From an uncultured Clostridia bacterium (lineage in GTDB: Bacteria; Bacillota; Clostridia; TANB77; CAG-508): DNA of 18,541 nucleotides. The notes beneath the pieces are model-generated. The model was not told the DNA's origin. It did not search any database and worked only from the letters and a program-made list of their open reading frames with translations. This document shows positions 14,009 through 18,541 of the stretch, in pieces. Position 1 is the first letter of the stretch. Each line of letters begins with the position of its first letter. The DNA is taken from NCBI GenBank assembly GCA_934121905.1, contig CAKOVI010000016.1, positions 1 to 18,541 on the forward strand. Direction: 5' to 3'. The position numbers and the translations under genes were made by a program.

Positions 14009-14870
14009 AGGCTGTGGAACAGCAATAGCAACACCATTTAATGAAAATGGAGTTAATTTAGAAGAGTTTTCAAAGCTCGTAGAAGACCAAATCCAAAAAG
14101 GTGTGGACAGTTTAATAGTATGTGGAACAACAGGAGAATCTTCAACGATGACAGAAGAAGAAAGATTAAAAACAATTGAATGTGCAGTAAAAGTTTCAAA
14201 TGGAAGAATTCCTATTATTGCAGGAACAGGATCTAATAATACAAAAAGTGTTATTGAAATGAACAAGAAAGTGGAAAAAATAGGAGTAGATGGAGTATTA
14301 ATAGTAACTCCATATTACAATAAGACAACACAAGAAGGATTAATCAGACATTATGAAGAAATAGCAAAAAATACAAAATTACCAATCATTTTATATAATG
14401 TACCAAGTAGAACAGGAGTAAATATAAAACCAGAAACAGCATATGAATTATCTAAAATTGAAAATATAGTTGCAATAAAAGAAGCAAGTGGGGATTTATC
14501 ACAGATTGCTAAAATTGCAAATTTATGTAGAGAAAATCTAAACATATATTCAGGAAATGATGATCAAATTATTCCTATATTATCATTAGGAGGAATTGGT
14601 GTAATATCAGTACTTTCAAATATTGAACCAAAATATACACATGATATGTGTTATAATTATTTTGACGGAAACACAAAAAATGCAACTAAAATGCAAATTG
14701 ATGCAATACCATTAATAAATGCATTATTTTCAGAAGTAAACCCAATTCCTGTAAAAGAGGCATTAAATATTTGTGGATATAAATTTGGTGAGCCAAGACT
14801 TCCATTAATACCAATGAGTAAAGAAAAAAGAGAAATATTAAAAAAATGTATGAAAAATTTTAAAGATTAA
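13989..14870 (+). CDS. dapA: 4-hydroxy-tetrahydrodipicolinate synthase DapA
   Basis: DapA condenses pyruvate with aspartate semialdehyde, the first committed step to diaminopimelate and lysine. The 293-residue TIM-barrel protein shows GTTGESSTMTEEER (46-59), Tyr110 (TPYYNK), catalytic Tyr136 (LYNVPSRTG, with Arg141) and the Schiff-base Lys164 (VAIKEASGDL). The beginning, FKGCGTAIATPFNENG, is typical. The start is ATG 13989; its ribosome binding site spacing is long and an overlapping short ORF starts at 13982. dapB lies downstream with an HD-domain gene between, and an inverted repeat plus promoter separate them. Active-site residues are intact and length is normal. Confidence 0.96.
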   Translation: MKKIIFKGCGTAIATPFNENGVNLEEFSKLVEDQIQKGVDSLIVCGTTGESSTMTEEERLKTIECAVKVSNGRIPIIAGTGSNNTKSVIEMNKKVEKIGVDGVLIVTPYYNKTTQEGLIRHYEEIAKNTKLPIILYNVPSRTGVNIKPETAYELSKIENIVAIKEASGDLSQIAKIANLCRENLNIYSGNDDQIIPILSLGGIGVISVLSNIEPKYTHDMCYNYFDGNTKNATKMQIDAIPLINALFSEVNPIPVKEALNICGYKFGEPRLPLIPMSKEKREILKKCMKNFKD

Positions 14871-14877
14871 TTTTATG

Positions 14878-14915
14878 TAGGCAATTGTCAATAATTATAT
14901 TGTAACAATTGCCTA
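14878..14915 (+). terminator. hairpin after dapA
   Basis: TAGGCAATTGT (14878-14888) pairs with ACAATTGCCTA (14905-14915). An inner stem, CAATA (14889-14893) with TATTG (14898-14902), continues after a two-base bulge. No T-tract follows, so it may be a weak or partial terminator, or an RNA-stability element. Confidence 0.5.
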
Positions 14916-14934
14916 TAATAGAAAAAATTTCTAA

Positions 14935-14963
14935 TTGTATTGTAAATTAAAAAATGATATAAT
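14935..14963 (+). promoter_or_regulatory. promoter of the HD gene-dapB pair
   Basis: TTGTAT (14935-14940), a 17-base spacer and a perfect TATAAT (14958-14963), 35 bases before the GTG start, form a good sigma-A promoter. Confidence 0.7.
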
Positions 14964-14997
14964 GAAAAGTGATTTACGATATAAGGAGAAGAAAAAG

Positions 14998-15507
14998 GTG
15001 ATTAGAAATAAAGAAAAAATACTTAAAGATAAAGATTATATGTTAATAATTTCTGATTTATTAAATCAGGAAAAAGTTCAAGAAATGAAACAATATAGGC
15101 AACATCATAACATAAATTGTTTTGATCACTGTCTATTTGTTTCATACAATACATATTTAATTTGTAAAAAACATCATTTAGATTATATATCAGCAGCAAG
15201 AGCTGGAATGTTACATGATTTATTTTTGTATGATTGGAGAAAACGTGAAAATGGAAGAAAAGGACTACATGCATTCACACATGGCAAAACAGCATTTAAA
15301 CAAGCATCTACATTCTTAAATTTAAATGATAAAGAAAAAGATATGATAATAAAACATATGTGGCCTGTAACACTGGCAATTCCAAAGTATAAGGAAACAT
15401 TTATTATAACTTTAGTAGACAAGTATTTTGCAGTTGCAGAAGCATTTATAAAAATAAGGTCACAAAATGAAAAAATAAAGCAAGAAAAGGAGAAAATAAC
15501 AAGATGA
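14998..15507 (+). CDS. HD-domain phosphohydrolase-like protein
   Basis: The 169-residue protein has HD-superfamily metal ligands: His44 (CFDHCLFVSY), His73-Asp74 (MLHDLFLYDW), His91 and His95 (LHAFTHGKTA), His120 (IIKHMWP) and Asp141 (LVDKYFAVAE). This resembles a small clostridial HD protein family of unknown substrate; HD enzymes usually cleave nucleotides or phosphate esters. The start is GTG 14998, nine bases after AAGGAG (14983-14988). A TTG at 14935 in the same frame lies on the promoter. The stop overlaps the dapB start by four bases (ATGA), so it is translationally coupled to dapB. A link to lysine or wall metabolism is inferred from position only. Confidence 0.85.
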   Translation: MIRNKEKILKDKDYMLIISDLLNQEKVQEMKQYRQHHNINCFDHCLFVSYNTYLICKKHHLDYISAARAGMLHDLFLYDWRKRENGRKGLHAFTHGKTAFKQASTFLNLNDKEKDMIIKHMWPVTLAIPKYKETFIITLVDKYFAVAEAFIKIRSQNEKIKQEKEKITR

Positions 15508-16256
15508 TAGAAGTAATGGTTAATGGATGTAATGGAAAAATGGGACAAATTGTAAGTGAAATCGTTGATAAAAATGAAGACATGGTATTAAAATGTGGAG
15601 CAGATAAAATAGATACTGGTTACTTAACATACCCTGTATATACAAATTTAAATGAAATTCCAGAAAAACCAGATGTAATAATAGATTTTTCAGTTCCTGT
15701 TGCAACTTTTGGAGCACTAGAATATGCTAAAAACAATAATATACCAATAGTTATTGCAACAACAGGATTTACAGGAGAAGAAGAGAAAAAAATTATGGAA
15801 TATTCAAAATATATTCCAGTTTTTAAATCAGCTAATATGTCTTTTAGTATTAATATGTTTGAACATTTATTAAAAGAAATTGCACCCAAATTAAAAGATA
15901 CTGATATTGAAATTGTAGAAACTCACCATAACAGAAAAATAGATAGTCCAAGTGGAACAGCTCAAATGCTTGCAAATACAATAAATGAGGCTTTAGGTGG
16001 AGATTATATTTATGAATACGATAGACATAGTAAACATGAAAAAAGAGGAGCGAAAGAGATTGGTATTACTTCAATTCGTGGCGGAAATATTGTTGGAGAA
16101 CATTCTGTTATGTTTTTTGGTGATTATGAAACTTTCGAGATAAAACATATTTCTTATTCTAGAAATGTTTTTGCAGAAGGTGCTGTTAAGGCTGCGAAGT
16201 TTATTGTTGGGAAGGATAATGGATTTTATAATATGGATGATTTGGTATGTGAATAA
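15504..16256 (+). CDS. dapB: 4-hydroxy-tetrahydrodipicolinate reductase DapB
   Basis: DapB reduces the DapA product with NAD(P)H on the way to diaminopimelate. The 250-residue protein shows the nucleotide-binding loop VNGCNGKMGQ (6-15), FSVPVATFGAL, ATTGFTGEE (85-93), and catalytic-region ETHHNRKIDSPSGTA (139-153, with His141, His142 and Lys145). ITSIRGGNIVGEH (188-200) completes the substrate site. The start is ATG 15504, overlapping the HD gene stop; AGG-type site at 15487-15492 lies inside that gene. The second half of the gene uses more T-ending codons than the first half and its upstream neighbours. An 18-base terminator hairpin follows. Confidence 0.96.
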   Translation: MIEVMVNGCNGKMGQIVSEIVDKNEDMVLKCGADKIDTGYLTYPVYTNLNEIPEKPDVIIDFSVPVATFGALEYAKNNNIPIVIATTGFTGEEEKKIMEYSKYIPVFKSANMSFSINMFEHLLKEIAPKLKDTDIEIVETHHNRKIDSPSGTAQMLANTINEALGGDYIYEYDRHSKHEKRGAKEIGITSIRGGNIVGEHSVMFFGDYETFEIKHISYSRNVFAEGAVKAAKFIVGKDNGFYNMDDLVCE

Positions 16257-16316
16257 ATTATGGAGAATAGACTAATATTATTGTATATAGCTAATATATT
16301 TTCTGAGATAGGCATT

Positions 16317-16358
16317 AAAAAGTTGTAGAGAAAATGTTCTTTTTCTCTACAACTTTTT
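16317..16358. terminator. bidirectional terminator between dapB and convergent gene
   Basis: A perfect 18-base stem (16317-16334 with 16341-16358, core AGTTGTAGAGAAAA) has a six-base loop TGTTCT, with A/T runs at both outer ends. It lies 60 bases after dapB and 25 bases before the end of the minus-strand gene. I see nothing else in 16257-16316. Confidence 0.88.
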
Positions 16359-16382
16359 TAAATTAGCTACTCAAAGATACAA

Positions 16383-16733
16383 TTAAAATTTTTTTAAACA
16401 GTCTTGAATAAAATCATTATATTCTTGAAAGTAGTAATTATTTTCGTATTTTTCAAGTTCACGAAAATAAAAGAAACATGAAAATAAAACTTCCTGAATA
16501 TTTGTATGTTGCTGAATTACGGAGAAATTATATCCTCCATGTGTTTTAGTAAATACCAGTATTATACTACCAATGAAGACCGGCATTACGTCTTCATCAG
16601 TTTGTACAGTATAATTTCCCGTTCTGACTTGAACCGCTGTTGTCTTGGAATTATAAAAACCTTTGACAATTGTTCCGATAGGAGCTTTTACCATTTTCAA
16701 GTTAAGCCATTTTCCTGATTCTGATTTTTTCAT
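16383..16733 (-). CDS. hypothetical protein behind a structured leader
   Basis: The 116-residue product is not one I recognise. Residues 8-75 read as alternating beta strands (WLNLKMVKAPIGTIVKGFY, TTAVQVRTGNYTVQ, DVMPVFIGSIILVFTK), possibly a small beta-barrel. The C-terminus is aromatic-rich and probably helical (FSCFFYFRELEKYENNYYFQEYNDFIQDCLKKF). No membrane segment or signal peptide is evident. The start is ATG at 16733-16731, with GGAGG (16746-16742) eight bases upstream on the minus strand. The in-frame ATG at 16748 overlaps that site and is unlikely. The gene has a strong promoter about 110 bases upstream and a structured 5' leader, so it is probably regulated at RNA level. It converges on dapB. 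Confidence 0.65.
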   Translation of the reverse strand: MKKSESGKWLNLKMVKAPIGTIVKGFYNSKTTAVQVRTGNYTVQTDEDVMPVFIGSIILVFTKTHGGYNFSVIQQHTNIQEVLFSCFFYFRELEKYENNYYFQEYNDFIQDCLKKF

Positions 16734-16760
16734 ATTTTTTTCCTCCATGATTATAAAAAT

Positions 16761-16823
16761 TCTGGAGATTTCATAGCAATCCCCAGATTTATTAATTATA
16801 CCTGAGTATAGCTATGATATACT
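16761..16823 (-). ncRNA. leader RNA: two hairpins with complementary 7-nt loops
   Basis: Read as minus-strand RNA, hairpin B has stem AGUAUA/UAUACU (16805-16823) and loop UCAUAGC. Hairpin A has a ten-base stem UCUGGGGAUU/AAUCUCCAGA (16761-16787, one G-U pair) and loop GCUAUGA. The loops are perfectly complementary over all seven bases, with no match beyond them, as in a kissing complex. Hairpin A is followed by AUUUUUAU and then the ribosome binding site, so it could act as an attenuator. Both hairpins lie downstream of the minus-strand promoter at 16840-16868. Not a riboswitch class I recognise. Hairpin A could alternatively be the terminator of the upstream membrane-protein gene. Confidence 0.5.
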
Positions 16824-16839
16824 TATTCAAATATGTCCA

Positions 16840-16868
16840 ATTTTAACACACATTGTAAGAGTTGTCAA
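16840..16868 (-). promoter_or_regulatory. sigma-A promoter of the hypothetical gene
   Basis: On the minus strand there is a perfect TTGACA (16868-16863), a 17-base spacer and TAAAAT (16845-16840). Initiation near 16833 gives a leader of about 100 bases that includes both hairpins. Confidence 0.75.
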
Positions 16869-16887
16869 ATGACGAAAAATAACTATA

Positions 16888-17412
16888 CTAGGATTTTTGT
16901 TTACATTTATCATATTTTCCGAGGTATATAATGAAAAATATAGAAGGAAAAACAACCCATCCAAATGATATTATGATTATATTAAAAAATTCGAGGAATG
17001 TGTTTTCAAATGAATAACTACCAAACAATTGAAAATACATTATTGGCATTAAAATATTAATAAAAAAACTAAATAATATAAACATGATTTTACCAATAAT
17101 AGTTTTATAATTTTTTAATTTACTTATTATAAAATTATATGATAAAAAGCTAAAATAATTAGTTAATGCATATAGAGTTATTCCTAATACCCCGTAAATG
17201 GGGTTTAAATATTCATGGTAACACCATCCACCAGTGTTAGTTTGGTTAAATGAATTTTTGCTATATATTTCTGAACAATAAAATGATATATAGTACATTA
17301 TAAAGCCTATTATTAATAAAATAAATATACTTTTTATAATGGTAATAATAATAAGCAAAAATTTATTAGAGGATTTTGAATTTGGATTTATTATATTTTC
17401 ATTTTTAGACAT
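16888..17412 (-). CDS. four-helix membrane protein of unknown function
   Basis: The 174-residue protein has a hydrophilic Asn/Ser/Lys N-terminus and four likely membrane segments (about 18-42, 70-95, 105-126, 140-165). A short loop between the first two has Cys, Trp and Tyr (TNTGGWCYHEYLNPIYG). The C-terminus is basic (GKYDKCKQKS). I recognise no family. The start is ATG at 17412-17410, ten bases after AAAGGA on the minus strand; a TTG at 17445 lacks a site. It is transcribed divergently from the anchored protein at 17649, and the gap holds shared TTTGTAA half-sites. A paired function is possible but unproven. Confidence 0.65.
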   Translation of the reverse strand: MSKNENIINPNSKSSNKFLLIIITIIKSIFILLIIGFIMYYISFYCSEIYSKNSFNQTNTGGWCYHEYLNPIYGVLGITLYALTNYFSFLSYNFIISKLKNYKTIIGKIMFILFSFFINILMPIMYFQLFGSYSFENTFLEFFNIIIISFGWVVFPSIFFIIYLGKYDKCKQKS

Positions 17413-17465
17413 ATAAATTTTTTCCTTTCTTGATAATTGATACAAATATCAGTCTATTTATTAAT

Positions 17466-17493
17466 AGTATATTATTAATTTTTGTAATTACAA
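17466..17493 (-). promoter_or_regulatory. candidate promoter of the membrane protein with palindrome
   Basis: On the minus strand, TTGTAA (17493-17488), a 16-base spacer and TATACT (17471-17466) resemble a sigma-A promoter. The -35 lies inside the perfect 14-base palindrome TTTGTAATTACAAA (17481-17494), a possible operator. Confidence 0.5.
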
Positions 17494-17550
17494 ATATTTA
17501 CAAGATTTAAGCTTTAGAATTATCTTATCATAAAAAATTGAAATATTCAA

Positions 17551-17572
17551 TATTCAAAAAAATTTTTGAATA
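17551..17572. repeat. inverted repeat in divergent gap
   Basis: TATTCAAAAA (17551-17560) and TTTTTGAATA (17563-17572) form a perfect ten-base inverted repeat with a two-base centre. It may be an operator; the AT-rich context makes chance plausible. Confidence 0.35.
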
Positions 17573-17595
17573 AGCTTGTAAAAAAAAAGGCATTA

Positions 17596-17630
17596 TTTGT
17601 AAAATATAGTTGCATAATATATTTTACAAA
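17596..17630 (+). promoter_or_regulatory. 13-base inverted repeat over the promoter/leader of the anchored-protein gene
   Basis: TTTGTAAAATATA (17596-17608) and TATATTTTACAAA (17618-17630) are perfectly complementary across a nine-base loop. A possible promoter, TTGTAA (17576-17581), 18-base spacer and TAAAAT (17600-17605), runs into the left arm. The arms begin with the same TTTGTAA half-site as the palindrome at 17481-17494. Confidence 0.5.
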
Positions 17631-17648
17631 AGAAAGAGAGGTGAGAAC

Positions 17649-18406
17649 ATGGAAGAAAAAAATGTTACAAAGATAAGTTTATCAACATTTTTATTAATTA
17701 TAGCTATAATTGCAATAATAGTTATGGGAATATTTATTTATAAGCTTAATAATGATAAAACAACAGCAATTCAAAAATCTTATGAGTTACAATCTCGAGT
17801 AAACAATCTAAATGGAACTATAGGTGATTTGCAAGTAAAAAGTAATAATATTTCTGAAATAGCCAATGACGAAAAAGCAAATACAAGTGAAAAAAATGAA
17901 GAAAAAACAGATACTCAAAATAACTATATTAGTAATTTTAGACAATCAATAGCTAAAGAATTAGGCGAAGACAATATGATTTATCTCAACTTAACTAGTA
18001 TAGACTATAATGATGGTACAGGATATGTATCAGTTAATAATAAACATGAAGCACATATTTTTATTTAAGCAATTTTAAAGAATTTTCTTCAGGTAGTAAT
18101 TTAAAGAAAATTGCTGATAATGTAGTTAACGTTTGGTATTGCGAGCAAGGACAGGTTCCTGGTAACAATTATATTGTATTTCTAAAAGAAGATGGATCTG
18201 TTACATATGTTAGATTTAGAACAACAAGTAACGGAAAAACAAATTTTGAATCAGAAGAAAAAACATTAAAAGGTATTACTAATATCAGTAATATTGTGAC
18301 TATAGAAGGTAGCGATGAAAATGGTATTGGTGGTGTTGGCGTTTTATTTATAAAAGAAGACGGAACATGCTTGCCATACTCAACTTTAGACGATTTAATT
18401 AAATAA
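17649..18406 (+). pseudogene. membrane-anchored extracellular protein, frameshifted
   Basis: The first frame (17649-18068) gives a cytoplasmic tip, one membrane segment (about 11-31), a coiled-coil-like stretch (about 35-70) and a charged linker. A folded domain then begins (IYLNLTSIDYNDGTGYVSVN) and ends abruptly. From about 18056 a second open frame continues to TAA 18404-18406 with YFYLSNFKEFSSGSN, then DNVVNVWYCEQGQVPG, YIVFLKEDGSVTYVRF and GVLFIKEDGTCLPYS. These are repeated beta-strand motifs consistent with one domain. Dropping one CA of GCACA near 18052 joins the two as a 251-residue protein. No slippery heptamer is seen. The start is ATG 17649, with GAGAGGTGA upstream. The family is unknown; this is a real lesion or a sequence error. 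Confidence 0.7.
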
Positions 18407-18442
18407 CTGGTATTATCAGGACAGAAACATGAATAAAAAAAT

Positions 18443-18466
18443 AAGCCAATGTAAATTGACTTTTTT
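18443..18466 (+). terminator. probable terminator of the anchored-protein gene
   Basis: AAGCCAAT (18443-18450), loop GTAA and ATTGACTT (18455-18462) pair with one mismatch and run into six T (18461-18466). Confidence 0.55.
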
Positions 18467-18476
18467 GTGTTTAGAA

Positions 18477-18499
18477 AACCCCCAGATAGTCTGGGGGTT
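18477..18499 (-). terminator. GC-rich terminator of an off-window minus-strand gene
   Basis: AACCCCCAGA (18477-18486) and TCTGGGGGTT (18490-18499) form a perfect ten-base stem with a three-base loop. Only the minus strand has a following T-run (TTTTC), so it should terminate a gene entering from the right edge. Confidence 0.65.
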
Positions 18500-18509
18500 C
18501 GGGAAAGCT

Positions 18510-18539
18510 TCAGCGATGAGTAGACAGAAAACTCCTTTC
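18510..18539 (-). CDS. possible C-terminal tail of an off-window gene
   Basis: On the minus strand, one frame from the window edge reads ERSFLSTHR and then TGA (18512-18510), ten bases before the GC-rich hairpin. That is the usual spacing of a stop codon and terminator. A second frame is open further and would run through the hairpin. Too short to identify; an insertion-sequence end was considered but cannot be supported. Confidence 0.2.
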   Translation of the reverse strand, partial: ERSFLSTHR

Positions 18540-18541
18540 AA

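Noticed and set aside
16734..16748. Upstream ATG at 16748 as start of the hypothetical gene
   Set aside because: The first codons (ATG GAG GAA) are the ribosome binding site for ATG 16733.
18057..18068. Programmed -1 frameshift in the last gene
   Set aside because: The five-T run does not make an X-XXY-YYZ heptamer in the reading frame and no stimulatory stem is evident close by. A CA insertion explains the break more simply.

Overview
The window looks like chromosomal DNA from a low-GC Firmicute, most likely an uncultured gut-type Clostridia. The evidence is strong A/T bias, AGGAGG-type ribosome binding sites, sigma-A promoters, U-tailed hairpin terminators, a sortase, LexA, a Spo0A-type DNA-binding domain and an HPK10-like kinase. 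The identification is by protein resemblance only. I saw no rRNA, tRNA, CRISPR array or complete insertion sequence.

Layout. (1) 102-2876 (+): DNA-uptake/recombination genes yifB(comM)-dprA-yraN. yifB carries two single-C insertions that break its Walker A motif, and yraN has no canonical start codon. (2) 2955-4640 (+): rsmA(ksgA), with a leader that can fold in competing ways, then a sortase. A perfect hairpin separates these from a convergent small XRE-type regulator (4693-4929, -). (3) 5104-7944 (+): two FAD-dependent oxidoreductases of conserved families. (4) 8034-11040: a signalling island. It holds a divergent XRE regulator, a response regulator with a receiver and a Spo0A-like C-terminal domain, a separately terminated 16-codon gene for an aromatic amphipathic peptide, and a seven-helix HPK10/GHKL kinase with its own near-consensus promoter. 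This is the best candidate for an undescribed system: a leaderless peptide-pheromone circuit whose output domain is Spo0A-like. (5) 11118-13860 (+): lexA, a membrane-anchored SH3-type wall protein that seems to lack a catalytic domain, and mltG, closed by a terminator. (6) 13989-16256 (+): dapA, then a separately promoted HD-domain gene overlapping dapB by 4 bases (lysine/diaminopimelate pathway). (7) 16383-18541: lineage-specific genes. There is an unknown 116-residue protein behind a structured leader, where two hairpins carry perfectly complementary 7-nt loops. Next come an unknown four-helix membrane protein and, divergent from it, a membrane-anchored protein broken by a frameshift near 18053. 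At the right edge, a GC-rich hairpin probably terminates a minus-strand gene lying beyond the window.

Housekeeping genes (rsmA, lexA, mltG, dapA, dapB, dprA) are confidently named. The signalling island and the right-hand segment contain the material most worth testing. Several coding anomalies (two C insertions in yifB, an ATC start in yraN, a CA-type insertion in the last gene) could be real lesions or assembly errors. The raw reads should be checked before biology is built on them.
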